DNA of 55,171 nt from Blastococcus tunisiensis (GCF_900112815.1 NZ_FOND01000027.1:1-55171), one strand, 5' to 3'. Positions 1 through 8,360 are shown, counted from the stretch's first letter. The notes: generated by a model not told the origin, from the sequence alone. Program-made: numbers and translations.

Positions 1-72
1 AACTCCTTGGGGTAGGGCTTGGGCACGGTGAACATCCTTCCAGCGGCACCTGTCGGCACCACAGATCAGATG

Positions 73-645
73 TCACCTACTCGCGCAGCAGTCCCGTCCG
101 ACGTCCAGCATTTTCATGTTGTCGGCCTCGCGGTCGAAGGCTTGGCTGACCGTCTCAACAGTCAGGGCTTCATACCGGGCGAGGCGGCTCTGCTGTGGGA
201 AAGAGAAGCGCAGGGCGAGAAAGCAGTAGCGGTCGCCGTCCATCGGTGCGCTGGCCTGGACCGTGAGCTGGTTGCCGCCTGTGGCGTCCATCCCGTCCGG
301 CAGAATGTCGTAGTCGCGCGCGAGGTCGATCTGCGGGCGGAGCAACCTCTGATCAGACTCCCCATGGTCCATGCCAGCCGTTGTCAGGAATCCTCCGATA
401 TCCTCGAATAGTGGAACCGACGTGAGCGTCAAGCCTGTCGAAAGGTCCACCAACTGGCGCGCGACCGCGAAAGACCGGTCGACCAATTGATCGCCTGCGG
501 TGGCTGAAACTTCCACCTCCACCGAGGCCTCCCGGTTGGAATCGGAGCAGGCCCCGACGGCCATCAGGGCCGCAACGATCGTGACCGCATGCAAACGTCT
601 CGGTAGGAGCGGCACGGGCCATCGGCTCCGGAAATCGTCGCTCAT
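73..645 (-). CDS. Predicted lipoprotein of unknown function
   Basis: 190 residues. The N-terminus has a basic stretch, a hydrophobic segment (about residues 19-31) and the lipobox VGAC with the lipidation Cys at residue 33, so it should be exported and membrane-anchored on the outer face. The remaining ~155 residues match no family I recognise; two adjacent cysteines sit four residues from the C-terminus. The ATG overlaps the TGA of the upstream membrane-protein gene (ATGA), so the two are translationally coupled and probably act together. Base composition is lower in G+C than the rest of the window, in keeping with an acquired patch. Confidence 0.75.
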   Translation of the reverse strand: MSDDFRSRWPVPLLPRRLHAVTIVAALMAVGACSDSNREASVEVEVSATAGDQLVDRSFAVARQLVDLSTGLTLTSVPLFEDIGGFLTTAGMDHGESDQRLLRPQIDLARDYDILPDGMDATGGNQLTVQASAPMDGDRYCFLALRFSFPQQSRLARYEALTVETVSQAFDREADNMKMLDVGRDCCASR

Positions 646-1592
646 CGTGGCGGCCAGGCTTCTTCGCTGCGGGGAAGGGTGACCCTGTCCACTCCCTCGC
701 TCGGCGCGGTCAGCTCAAACGGCGCGCCTTCGTCATCGACCGTGATGGTCTCGTTGTCGCCATCGGGGGTTATGACGTCGAGTTCGATCTCCCACAGGCA
801 ATGGCAGGTGCTGGTCGTTGCGACCACCGTGAATGCTTCTACTTCTGCGCTTGTAACGGTCAGCGGGAATTCCCACCCGGGATCCTTCATCACCTCCGGC
901 GGTGACGGATCCAGGTCTGCGTTGAGCACGCGCTCCGGCGCGGGGCCGGCTCCGTCCGGTGCGATCCAGGTTCCGCCCAAGGGCTCACGTCGTTCGACGA
1001 CGACGACTCGAGCACCCACGATGATCGTGGGCTCCTCCTTGTCGCTGCGCGCGAGGAAGCTGACCGACATCTGGTTGGCGTACACGGCGTCATGGTTCTC
1101 GGCCCACTGCTCGAAGGCGGCCCGTCCCGCGGCGTCTCCGGGATAAGGAGGGCGGTTCAGCTCCGCGAGCGACAGGGGAACCACCATGTCGGGCGAAGTC
1201 CACTGTCCGTTTGTGAAGTCGACGTTCGATGAATCAATGCGGATGTCGTCTTCTGTCAGCCATTGGACGAGCGCAAATGCGATTGTGATGAGCCCGAGTG
1301 CCGCGACGATGAAGGCAAGAGGGCTCTTATGAAACTCCTGACCCAATCCCGAGCGGAGGCTTCGGATTCGCGTAGGAAGCGATTCAATCTCGGAGGGCGG
1401 CGCCACTGATGGCGTGTCGGAACTCCTGCGTGCATGCAGTGGCGCCGTCTCGGGGGCCCTGCTCGTTGGCGCCTCCGGAATGGGAACCATGAGGTGGTCC
1501 ACCTGATGTTCGTCGTCTGTTCGGAACGGCTCTCCAGACAACTCGACGCTTGAGGTCGGCGACTCGACGCCGTCATCGGTGGACCCAGTCAT
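642..1592 (-). CDS. Single-pass membrane protein of unknown function
   Basis: 316 residues. The first ~85 residues are Pro/Ser/Glu-rich and probably disordered and cytoplasmic; one clear membrane helix lies at about residues 91-112, followed by a ~200-residue extracytoplasmic domain. No family recognised. A purine-rich AGGGGG lies about 14 bases before the ATG, a long spacing, so the start is likely but not certain. It overlaps the following lipoprotein gene by 4 bases, which suggests a two-gene envelope module. Like its neighbour it is less GC-rich than the core genes. Confidence 0.7.
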   Translation of the reverse strand: MTGSTDDGVESPTSSVELSGEPFRTDDEHQVDHLMVPIPEAPTSRAPETAPLHARRSSDTPSVAPPSEIESLPTRIRSLRSGLGQEFHKSPLAFIVAALGLITIAFALVQWLTEDDIRIDSSNVDFTNGQWTSPDMVVPLSLAELNRPPYPGDAAGRAAFEQWAENHDAVYANQMSVSFLARSDKEEPTIIVGARVVVVERREPLGGTWIAPDGAGPAPERVLNADLDPSPPEVMKDPGWEFPLTVTSAEVEAFTVVATTSTCHCLWEIELDVITPDGDNETITVDDEGAPFELTAPSEGVDRVTLPRSEEAWPPR

Positions 1593-1987
1593 CGGCTCAC
1601 TGCTTTCCCCCTGTAGCGAGTCGCTGTGCCGCGCAGGCTAGCCGAAGCAGGCCCGCTGGCGGCGCTCAGCGGCCACCCGGATCCACAGCGCTTCGTATTT
1701 GATCCGACCTCGCCAGCCTCGCGGACGTAGGACGGCTGTCGAAGACCAGTTGCGTGAAAGACGCGGAAGGCTCTTACTCAAGGCGATAGGCGCGCCGCCA
1801 CGATCGGCCGCAACCCTGCGGAGGCGGCTTCCGCTGGTGGCAATTCTGGTTGCAGTTGCAGTGAATCCGTGGCCGTACGCCTACGTCCGCTCTTGTCCCG
1901 GAACAGGGTGAACTTGCTGTTCAGAGGCGTGTTCCGGACTCTGGCGGTCGTCCCCGAACGCGATCATGACGGCCTGGCAGTGTGGGG

Positions 1988-2018
1988 GGCCAGGGGTTCG
2001 AGTCCCCTCAGCTCCACC
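1988..2018 (+). repeat. tRNA 3' fragment, candidate attachment (att) site
   Basis: Positions 1992-2008 form a perfect T-arm (AGGGG, loop TTCGAGT, CCCCT), followed by a 7-base acceptor 3' strand CAGCTCC, discriminator A and CC. No 5' acceptor, D-arm or anticodon arm can be folded from the 70 bases before it, so this is not a complete tRNA gene. A bare tRNA 3' end is the usual scar left by tyrosine-recombinase islands. The parent tRNA should begin GGAGCTG or GGGGCTG, and is not in this window. Confidence 0.7.
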
Positions 2019-2027
2019 CCGATGACC

Positions 2028-2055
2028 AGGCCGTGCCCCTTCGGGGGAGCGGCCT
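2028..2055 (+). terminator. Hairpin next to the tRNA fragment
   Basis: AGGCCG (2028-2033) pairs with CGGCCT (2050-2055), and CCCC (2036-2039) with GGGG (2044-2047) round a TTCG tetraloop, with a small internal mismatch. There is no U-tract. It may be a terminator or part of the att structure. Confidence 0.4.
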
Positions 2056-2093
2056 GAGTCGTCTCTAGTTGCAGTGTCCGGACCCCTGCCTGG

Positions 2094-2186
2094 CCACAGC
2101 AGGGCGCGCATCCGGTCGGTGGCCTCGCGGGCCAGCGCCGGCATGACGTGGCTGTAGATGTCCATCGTCGTGGAGCCGTAGGTGCC
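2094..2186 (-). pseudogene. Remnant of a tyrosine integrase C-terminus
   Basis: Reading leftward from 2186 the translation ends in STTMDIYSHVMPAL followed by REATDRMRALLW. This is the C-terminal signature of actinobacterial phage/ICE tyrosine recombinases, including the catalytic Tyr region (IYSHV). No continuous frame extends upstream to supply the catalytic Arg/His box, so the gene is broken. It lies 76 bases from the tRNA 3' fragment, the normal position of an integrase beside its att site. Downstream the frame simply runs on through the tRNA fragment. Confidence 0.65.
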
Positions 2187-2537
2187 GGACGCCGGGGACC
2201 GACTTCAGTCCGCGCTCAAGCCTTGGCGTCCCAGTCTTGATGCTCGCTCCGCCGTTCATCGCGAACAGCCTGTGGCCGGGCCTGCGTCGCTGTCCCGGCG
2301 CGCCCCACTGCGGTACACGCTGGCCGCGTTCCCGCGGGAGCGCGGTCAAGTCGGCTGGCTTGACGACGTTCCAGTGGGAACGTCCGACTCTCGGCCTGAG
2401 TGTCCTCAAGCGGCCCACTTAGGGACACATGGCACCATTCCCATCGGTCCCGAGCGGCCCGGTGTGGACGCGCCCCGTCAGGGCTGCGGACCTACGCCTT
2501 ACAAGTCGTCCCGAGCCAGGAGCTGCCAGCGGTGCCG

Positions 2538-3287
2538 ATGTCGGAGAACCTTTACGTCAAGGACCAGAAGACCGTCGTCGGCCCCGTCAGGTGCCTCGCC
2601 CTGAGGGGTAGATGGGATGCGCGGGCGACGGAGACATACCTCGCTAAGGCATGTAACGGCGTGCAGTGGTACGCGACAGAAGATGATGACTCCTGCGACC
2701 TACTGCGGGAGGTTGGCGCGAACCTGACCTTCCTTTCGCTTCGCGCGGCGAAGCGAATGTCGGACGCTTCTCTTTCGGAGCTGACGAGCCTTCGATTTCT
2801 CGATTGCCTGAACCGTGGAAAGGATGCGTTGGAATTCGTGCGCCTCAGGCAGCTTGAGCAACTGGCAATCGACGACCGGAACGACATCCGAGGGCTTAGC
2901 TCCCCGAGTCTCACCGCGGTCACCCTCAGCTCGACCAGGCGTCCCGTGTCGTTCTTCGCGACCGCCCCCAACCTGAGAGAACTGAAACTGCAGATGGTCG
3001 GGAAGCACCCAATCAGCTTGGCGGCAGAGCTACCAGAACTCAGAAGCCTGATGGTGCTCAAAGGAAGTCTTAGCTCCTTCGCAGGACTGAACGCCCCCCA
3101 ATTGGAGAACATCACCATCGACGGGGCCTACGCGTCAGGGCCGGTCGACCTGCGACCGCTTGCCCACATGCCTGCCCTCAGGTTCGTCACCATCGGGATC
3201 AAGAACCCCGCTGAGTTTGTGGGACTTGATGCGCTCAGCGGTCGGCAAGAGGTCCGTGCTTCCGTAGGAGAAGTCGGATCGCGTTAG
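2538..3287 (+). CDS. Leucine-rich-repeat-like protein
   Basis: 249 residues from ATG 2538 (AGGAG 15 bases upstream). The central part repeats a Leu pattern every ~20-25 residues (LTFLSL, LRFLDCL, LEQLAID, LTAVTLS, LRELKLQ, LRSLMVL, LENITID, LRFVTIG), typical of a solenoid of leucine-rich repeats that binds other proteins. There is no signal peptide or membrane helix, so it is probably cytoplasmic. A longer frame reaches back to 2400, but its first 46 residues look like non-coding sequence. G+C is clearly lower than in the flanking core genes, and it sits beside the att scar; I infer it arrived by transfer. Partner and role are unknown. Confidence 0.65.
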   Translation: MSENLYVKDQKTVVGPVRCLALRGRWDARATETYLAKACNGVQWYATEDDDSCDLLREVGANLTFLSLRAAKRMSDASLSELTSLRFLDCLNRGKDALEFVRLRQLEQLAIDDRNDIRGLSSPSLTAVTLSSTRRPVSFFATAPNLRELKLQMVGKHPISLAAELPELRSLMVLKGSLSSFAGLNAPQLENITIDGAYASGPVDLRPLAHMPALRFVTIGIKNPAEFVGLDALSGRQEVRASVGEVGSR

Positions 3288-3324
3288 CCCTGTGATGCCT
3301 CAGTGCAGAGCGGTGGAACAGCGT

Positions 3325-3346
3325 GGCGGCTCGCCCTAAGGCCGCC
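3325..3346 (+). terminator. Weak terminator-like hairpin after the LRR gene
   Basis: GGCGGC (3325-3330) and GCCGCC (3341-3346) pair around a 10-base loop, followed by TTC. It sits between the convergent genes ending at 3287 and 3430. Confidence 0.35.
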
Positions 3347-3429
3347 TTCAGGCGCGTGGCCGTGGCTGCAGCGCGCGCTGCCGGAGCCGCGCAACCAGGC
3401 GCCGCCCGCTGGTGGCTCGCGTTCGGGGG

Positions 3430-3765
3430 TCAGACCAGCTGGTTCTCCTGCAGGCGGCTCCGGACCCAGCCGATGAGGCAGTAGAGCGCGGCGTGCCCCT
3501 CGGGGGAGGCGAAGACCTGCTCCACCCGCGCCGCCTCGATCAGCTCGTCGCTGTCGGCGTTGCCGCTGCGGTAGAAGCGCTGCATCACCCGGCCGGACTC
3601 GCTGTCGCTCCGGAAGAGGCCGGCGATGCCGAGGGCCACGGCGTCGGACACCACCAGGGAGACCGGCGGGTTGTCGAGCTGGCCGCGCCGGTGCAGCACG
3701 TCGGTGACCTCGGCGGCGACGACGAGGTCCCCGGCGTGCAGGGATGCCTTGCTGGTGATGATCAC
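3430..3765 (-). CDS. Small conserved-type protein of unknown function
   Basis: 111 residues from GTG 3765, chosen because AGGGGG (3779-3774) stands 8 bases in front; a longer frame to 3822 lacks such a site. The protein is acidic with no signal peptide or membrane helix. It ends in an amphipathic stretch (AALYCLIGWVRSRLQ). I do not recognise the family. It stands alone, convergent with the LRR gene and divergent from the TasA-like gene. Confidence 0.6.
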   Translation of the reverse strand: MIITSKASLHAGDLVVAAEVTDVLHRRGQLDNPPVSLVVSDAVALGIAGLFRSDSESGRVMQRFYRSGNADSDELIEAARVEQVFASPEGHAALYCLIGWVRSRLQENQLV

Positions 3766-3969
3766 TGGTGGTGCCCCCTGTTGCGGACGAACATGTTCTC
3801 TTTCCTGGTGCTGGATCGGCACGCAACGGGGTCGGCTGAAGGGCAGTCCCCATTACGGGGTTCTTGCGGAAACGTTGCGGCGCCACCGAGGGAACCGTGC
3901 GCCGGGCCGGGCAGCGTGCCCTGTGACGCCGGGTGAACTCCTCGCCCGGCCGGCAGCAGGAGGCTCCCC

Positions 3970-4590
3970 GTGTCGATCCGTCCCGACCTCTCGTCGGCCC
4001 GTCGTGCAGCCTTTCCCAAGGCGGTCGCCTCGCTCGGCGTCCTCGCCGCGGCCGGCGCCGTCGCGGGCCTGGGCACGTTCGGCTCCTTCACCGACAGCAC
4101 CACGCCCGTGCAGACCGACGTGGCGGCCGGCACGGTGGCGATCGAGCTCTCCCCGGCTGCGGCCTACCGCACCGTGCCGATGAGCCCGGGCGGCCTGCTC
4201 CCCGGTGACTCCACCGCCACCCCGTTCGACATCGCCAACGTCGGGGACGTCGAGTGGGCGTCGGTGACCTTCACCTCCTGGGCCACCCGGTCCAGCGTGC
4301 TCGACACCGATCCGATCCACGGCCTGCAGCTGACCCTCGAGTCGTGCCCGGTGTCCTGGACCGTGGCCGGCGCGGGCTACGAATGCGGCGGCACCGCCCA
4401 GCAGCTGTACGCGGGGCCGATCGTCACCGACGAGCCGCTCGTCGGCGCCGCTGCCCTGGTTCCCGGAGGCGTCGACCACGTGCTGGCCACGGTCACCTTC
4501 CCGGAGACCGCCGGCGACGCCCACGAGAACAAGACCACCGATCTCGCCTTCGCCTTCACCGCCGTGCAGCGGGACGGCGCCGCCCGCTGA
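3970..4590 (+). CDS. TasA/camelysin-like secreted protein with SipW-type signal peptide
   Basis: 206 residues from GTG 3970, with AGGAGG at 3958-3963. The N-terminus has basic residues, a hydrophobic core (about 17-34) and then GLGTFGSFTDS. This matches the SipW cleavage region of TasA/camelysin, followed by the family pattern T-x-V-x-A-G-T-V-x-I. The mature part is a ~160-residue beta-rich domain with two Cys. No peptidase lies beside it; it is a paralogue of the protein at 19066-19683, so the SipW at 18404-19033 is its likely processing enzyme. TasA-family proteins form surface fibres or surface proteins; a fibre role here is inference. Confidence 0.8.
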   Translation: MSIRPDLSSARRAAFPKAVASLGVLAAAGAVAGLGTFGSFTDSTTPVQTDVAAGTVAIELSPAAAYRTVPMSPGGLLPGDSTATPFDIANVGDVEWASVTFTSWATRSSVLDTDPIHGLQLTLESCPVSWTVAGAGYECGGTAQQLYAGPIVTDEPLVGAAALVPGGVDHVLATVTFPETAGDAHENKTTDLAFAFTAVQRDGAAR

Positions 4591-4682
4591 CCCGACCGGA
4601 CGGCGCAACCCCCTGACCCGACCGGATCGGCGCGACCCGCTGACCCGACCGGCCGGCGCAAGCCGCCGACCCGACCGCGCGG
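4587..4682 (+). repeat. 26-27 bp tandem repeat, about 3.6 copies
   Basis: Units begin at 4587, 4613, 4640 and 4666, with consensus CTGACCCGACCGG followed by a variable CGGCGCAACCC-type tail. The first unit contains the TGA stop (4588-4590) of the TasA-like gene, and the array ends at the stop of the convergent gene at 4685. It was probably made by slippage of the 3' end. Confidence 0.85.
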
Positions 4683-4684
4683 TC

Positions 4685-5968
4685 TCAGCCGGCCCACTCC
4701 TCGGCGAGCGCCAGGCGGGCCGACGTCAGCGCCGGCCAGTCCGGCTGCTGCACCCGGAAGGGCCCGGTCGCCAGCCCGAGGAGCACCGCGGCCACCCGCG
4801 GCCGCACCTGCTCGGCCGGCCAGCGCCGGAGGACGGCGTCCTCGATCTCCCGGGCGTAACGCACGGCGACGGCCGGGTCGGGCAGCACCTGCTCCAGCAG
4901 CACCAGGTGGGCCAGCAGGGTCGCCCAGTCGTCGATCCGGTGGCCGCACCCGGCGGTGTCGACGTCCAGCAGCCCGACCACCGCCCCGTCGTCCACGAGC
5001 AGCTGGGACTCGTAGAAGTCCCCGTGCACGGGCACCGGCTCGTGCACCCCGGGATCGGCGGCGGCGAGGGCCGCGGTCAGCACGTCCAGCCGCGGGCGCA
5101 GCTCCGGGGAGACCAGGCCGAGCACCGCCGCGTAGCTGCCGGCGCGGACGAGACCGTCCGCGGGCGCCCGGCGTCCCCTCGGCGTCAGGGTCGCCATCCC
5201 CGAGGGGAGCGCGTCGAGCACCCGCTCCAGCTCCTCGGGGGAGGGGAGCCGGCCGGCCTCTCCGCTCAGCAGCGCGCGCAGCGGTGTGCCCGGCAGCCCG
5301 GGCAGGACCAGGACGCCGTCCGCGGTGGCCGTCAGTACCGGTGCTGCCGGCACCGGGCCGGCGAGGAGCTCGTGCCGGGCGACGAGCCGGTCCACCGCCG
5401 AGGGCGGAACCACCTTCAGGTACCGCGGGCCGTCGGGGTACCGCGCCTCGATCACCGCGCGCCGGCCCGGCCGGTAGGAGCGCAGCCGCAGCCGCGGCCC
5501 GCCCGTCGCCGGCACGAGCCCGGCCAGCCGGGTGCCGACCTCCCGGGCCGATGCTGCCCAGGCCAGCCCGGGCAGCGCGGGGTCCGACGGCCACCGCCAG
5601 ACGCCCACCCGCAGGGCGCGGCCGGCCGCGGAACGCTCGAGCACGTCGGCGCCGTGGGGGATCCGCGACCCGGTGGCCGCGACCAGCGACTCCCGGCTCT
5701 CCCGCCCTCCCGACCAGACGACGCCGGCGGAGAACTGCACCGTCGCGGCGCCGTCGGGCTGCACCGAGACGCTCCTCGGCCGCAGGTCCTGCAGCCGGCC
5801 GCCCAGCGGCCCCAGCACCGCCGACCACAGCCCGCGGGCGGGCTCGGCGAGCAGCAGCCGGAGCGAGTCCGGCCACCGGTCGACCGGCACGGCAGGGACG
5901 GAGGTCACCGGAGCACGATGCCCCCCGCCGGAAAGCGGCGGGGGAGCGGCCGACGAGCCCGTTCCCAT
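4685..5968 (-). CDS. Aminoglycoside phosphotransferase-fold kinase
   Basis: 427 residues. The APH/choline-kinase catalytic core is clear in the C-terminal half: HGDFYE (His315-Asp317, Brenner motif) and the metal-binding LLDVDTAG (Asp335, Asp337). A Lys in PRYLKVV (about 185) is the likely ATP-binding lysine. The N-terminal ~140 residues are an extra region unlike standard APH enzymes. Substrate unknown; related actinobacterial proteins act on sugars or small molecules and need not confer resistance. ATG 5968 is used, but a GTG at 5908 (VTSVPAVP) is also possible. Divergent from gluconokinase, 40 bases apart. Confidence 0.75.
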   Translation of the reverse strand: MGTGSSAAPPPLSGGGHRAPVTSVPAVPVDRWPDSLRLLLAEPARGLWSAVLGPLGGRLQDLRPRSVSVQPDGAATVQFSAGVVWSGGRESRESLVAATGSRIPHGADVLERSAAGRALRVGVWRWPSDPALPGLAWAASAREVGTRLAGLVPATGGPRLRLRSYRPGRRAVIEARYPDGPRYLKVVPPSAVDRLVARHELLAGPVPAAPVLTATADGVLVLPGLPGTPLRALLSGEAGRLPSPEELERVLDALPSGMATLTPRGRRAPADGLVRAGSYAAVLGLVSPELRPRLDVLTAALAAADPGVHEPVPVHGDFYESQLLVDDGAVVGLLDVDTAGCGHRIDDWATLLAHLVLLEQVLPDPAVAVRYAREIEDAVLRRWPAEQVRPRVAAVLLGLATGPFRVQQPDWPALTSARLALAEEWAG

Positions 5969-5996
5969 CCCGCGAGCATGCCTGCCCGGGCCCGGC

Positions 5997-6002
5997 TACG
6001 GT
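5997..6002 (+). promoter_or_regulatory. -10 box of leaderless gluconokinase transcript
   Basis: TACGGT ends 6 bases before the ATG at 6009. A TANNNT box at this distance puts the transcription start on the start codon, and there is no Shine-Dalgarno. Confidence 0.6.
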
Positions 6003-6008
6003 CAGCCC

Positions 6009-6551
6009 ATGGAGCCGAACGCGCAGGTGGCGCCCACGTCCATCGTCGTCATGGGGGTCTCGGGCTCGGGTAAGTCCACCGTGGCCGCCGGGCTCGTCGA
6101 CCGGCTGGGCTGGGACTTCGCCGAAGGGGACGACTTCCACCCGAAGGCCAACGTCGAGAAGATGCGCAGCGGGCAGCCGCTGGACGACGACGACCGATGG
6201 CCGTGGCTGCGGACGCTCGCCGGCTGGATCGGGGAGCACGAGCAGGCCGGGACCTCGGCCATCGTCACCTGCTCGGCGCTCAAGCGCAGCTACCGGGACC
6301 TGCTCCGCGACGGGCATCCCTCCGTCTGGTTCGCGCACGTGACGGTGGACGCCGAGCTGCTGCGGGACCGGGTGCAGAAGCGCGCGGGCCACTACATGCC
6401 GCCGTCCCTGCTGGAGAGCCAGCTGGCCACGCTGCAGCCGCTGCAGGACGACGAGCAGGGCGTGAGTGTCTCCGGCGCCGGAACTCCGGACGCCGTCGTC
6501 GACGAGGTCCTCGCCAGGTTGGCCGCCGACCGCGGGCCGGCCGGGACCTGA
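6009..6551 (+). CDS. gntK: Gluconokinase
   Basis: 180 residues, normal for the small GntK family. It carries the Walker A loop GVSGSGKST (residues 16-24) and then the family motifs GDDFHP, N(V)EKM-SGxPLDDDDRWPWL and CSALKRSYRDLLR. It phosphorylates D-gluconate with ATP to 6-phosphogluconate in the cytoplasm, feeding the pentose phosphate pathway. The ATG is leaderless (TACGGT six bases upstream). No gluconate permease or GntR regulator lies next to it in the window. Confidence 0.93.
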   Translation: MEPNAQVAPTSIVVMGVSGSGKSTVAAGLVDRLGWDFAEGDDFHPKANVEKMRSGQPLDDDDRWPWLRTLAGWIGEHEQAGTSAIVTCSALKRSYRDLLRDGHPSVWFAHVTVDAELLRDRVQKRAGHYMPPSLLESQLATLQPLQDDEQGVSVSGAGTPDAVVDEVLARLAADRGPAGT

Positions 6552-6563
6552 GCCCGCCGGCGG

Positions 6564-6911
6564 TCAGTCGGTCGCGGTCTCCGGGTCGGTGACCGGACGC
6601 CGGTCGGCGGCCGACCCCGGCGAGTCGCCGTCGCGGCGGTACAGGCGGCGCTCGACGAAGAGGGTGTCGTTGCGGATCGAGGAGGCGTGGTCGGCGATCT
6701 CCGCCGTCCCGCCGGACAGCCGCTTCAGCGCCACCGTCAGCGCGGAGCGGTGGTCCCGGATCATGAGCAGCACCTCGTCGAAGCTCTCCTTGACCACGTA
6801 CTTGGTGCCGTCGACGAGGTGCACCACGGTGTCGGGGTCGGTCTCGACGCGCTCGATGTGGGTCGGGTCGACGGAGAAGTACTCGCCGTTGCGGCAGGTC
6901 ACAGCGATCAC
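6564..6911 (-). CDS. FlbD-like protein, orphan with C-terminal extension
   Basis: 115 residues from GTG 6911, with GGAAGG 8 bases upstream. Residues 1-55 match the FlbD family closely: MIxVTxxNGxxFxVxPxxIERVExxPDTVVxLxxGxKYVVKESxxEV. In flagellated bacteria flbD lies among hook/motor genes, but no flagellar gene is present anywhere in this window. The last ~50 residues are a charged tail absent from typical ~70-residue FlbD proteins. Its role outside flagella is unknown; it may be a small partner protein. It lies downstream of, and in the same direction as, the membrane operon 7046-10688. Confidence 0.75.
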   Translation of the reverse strand: MIAVTCRNGEYFSVDPTHIERVETDPDTVVHLVDGTKYVVKESFDEVLLMIRDHRSALTVALKRLSGGTAEIADHASSIRNDTLFVERRLYRRDGDSPGSAADRRPVTDPETATD

Positions 6912-7045
6912 GGAGCGGTCCTTCCGCTCGGGCGGGGCAGCGGACCCCGATGGCGCCGATGGGCGGCATCCTCTGCATCGGCCCGGTAGGCGCCCGGCTG
7001 TAGCCGAATCGCCCGCGTCTCACTCCTGCGGTCGGGGCGGACGGT

Positions 7046-8350
7046 CTAGAAGCCGAACAGCAGCCCGAGCCCGCCGACGGTGAACAGCACCATCACCACC
7101 ACCAGGGGCAGCTGGTCCGACGCCCGGGCCCGCCGCGCCGACAGCAGCGCCCGCTCGTGCGCCAGCGTCACGCCCAGCACGTGGCCCAGCACCACGGCGC
7201 CGACCTGGACGAGCGCGATCGCGTCCGAGCTGACGGCGGTGAGGTCGACCTCGTTGCCGTAGGTGCCGAACAGGTCCACGCCGGCCAGCCCGAAGGGGTT
7301 GCTGGCCAGGATCCAGGTCGTCTGGCCGTCCAGCGCCAGCAGGCTGAAGTAGTGCGCCACGGTGTAGCCGAGCGCGATCGGGATGACCGTGGCCGCGTAC
7401 CGGCGCGGCTGCACCGCCTCCGGTTGCCCGGCCAGCCGGCCCGACAGCCGGGCACCCAGCACGTACAGCGCCGCGACCAGCGCGATGCAGGCGACCAGGC
7501 CCACCGTCCCGGAGAACGTGTCGTTCGCGGCGCCCGGCCCGGTCTGCCAGAAGACGGTGCGGGAGAGCCCGTCGAACGCCGTCGACCCGAGCAGGACGAC
7601 GACCACGGCCGCCAGCCCGGGGACGGCGGGGGTCGCCGTCGCGTTCGCCAGCGGGTTGCGCAGCACCAGCCGGCCGTCCTCGCGCCGTCCCCACGGGGAC
7701 AGCCGGGCGATCAGCGTCGAGTACACCTCGAAGCCGTCGCCGGCCGCGAACCACTCCGCGCCGAAGCGCAGCGCCAGCCCGACCTGGACGACGGCGTAGC
7801 CCAGCAGGAACACCGCGACCGTCGTCGGCTCGGCGCGGCCGGGGTAGACCAGCTCCAGCCACAGGAACACGACGAGGAAGCCGGCGGCCGGCCAGAGCCC
7901 GAGCGACCGGAGCCGGGCCGCAGCCACCGGCGCCGGGACCAGCGGGCGCAGGGCGCGGTGCAGCAGACGCAGCGGGTTGACCACCCGCCAGACCGGGCCC
8001 AGCAGCAGGCTCGCCGGCACCAGGCCCACCCAGAACGTCACGTGCAGCGCCCACGGCGCCAGGTTCCGCGCCGTCTCCTGCGGCCCGGCGAACGCCGCCG
8101 CCGTCACCAGGACGGCGACGGCCAGCGCCAGCGCCTGGAGCACGGTCCGGACGGCGCGGCTGTCGGCGGCCCGCTGCACCGCGTCCGGCAGCGGCCGGCC
8201 GGAGTCGGCGCCCCCGAGCTTCGGCGTCCGCCAGAAGAGCAGCAGCACGACGAAGCTGATCAGGATGGCGGCGCCGGCGCCGTAGAGCGCGAGGCCGAGC
8301 GGGATCGGCAGGTCGGTCCGCGAGCCGACCCCGTGCGCGAGGAGCGTCAC
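7046..8350 (-). CDS. Polytopic membrane protein, 'fenitrothion hydrolase'-type family
   Basis: 434 residues with about 10 hydrophobic helices from residue 18 to the C-terminus. It resembles a family widespread in actinobacteria and usually labelled fenitrothion hydrolase (FdlB-like). I know no evidence that these membrane proteins hydrolyse pesticides in most hosts, so the label should not be taken as function. Its start lies 10 bases after the stop of the cupredoxin lipoprotein gene, so both belong to one operon with the 614-residue membrane protein. The grouping suggests a membrane complex handling metal or redox chemistry (inference). Confidence 0.75.
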   Translation of the reverse strand: MTLLAHGVGSRTDLPIPLGLALYGAGAAILISFVVLLLFWRTPKLGGADSGRPLPDAVQRAADSRAVRTVLQALALAVAVLVTAAAFAGPQETARNLAPWALHVTFWVGLVPASLLLGPVWRVVNPLRLLHRALRPLVPAPVAAARLRSLGLWPAAGFLVVFLWLELVYPGRAEPTTVAVFLLGYAVVQVGLALRFGAEWFAAGDGFEVYSTLIARLSPWGRREDGRLVLRNPLANATATPAVPGLAAVVVVLLGSTAFDGLSRTVFWQTGPGAANDTFSGTVGLVACIALVAALYVLGARLSGRLAGQPEAVQPRRYAATVIPIALGYTVAHYFSLLALDGQTTWILASNPFGLAGVDLFGTYGNEVDLTAVSSDAIALVQVGAVVLGHVLGVTLAHERALLSARRARASDQLPLVVVMVLFTVGGLGLLFGF

Positions 8351-8360
8351 CCGACCGCGC

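Larger units (their letters stand above)
1593..2537. other. Gene-poor accessory junction
   Basis: 945 bases with no convincing intact gene. It holds the tRNA 3' fragment, the adjacent hairpin and the integrase tail described separately. The rest (1593-1980 and 2190-2537) has only short frames without family resemblance. This looks like a decayed end of an integrated element. Confidence 0.6.

Noticed and set aside
1943-2018. Possible complete tRNA gene
   Set aside because: Only the T-arm and 3' acceptor strand fold; no 5' acceptor strand, D-arm or anticodon arm can be drawn from the upstream bases.
4685-5968. Aminoglycoside resistance gene
   Set aside because: Only the kinase fold is shared; the N-terminal half is unlike known resistance enzymes and no mobile context surrounds it.
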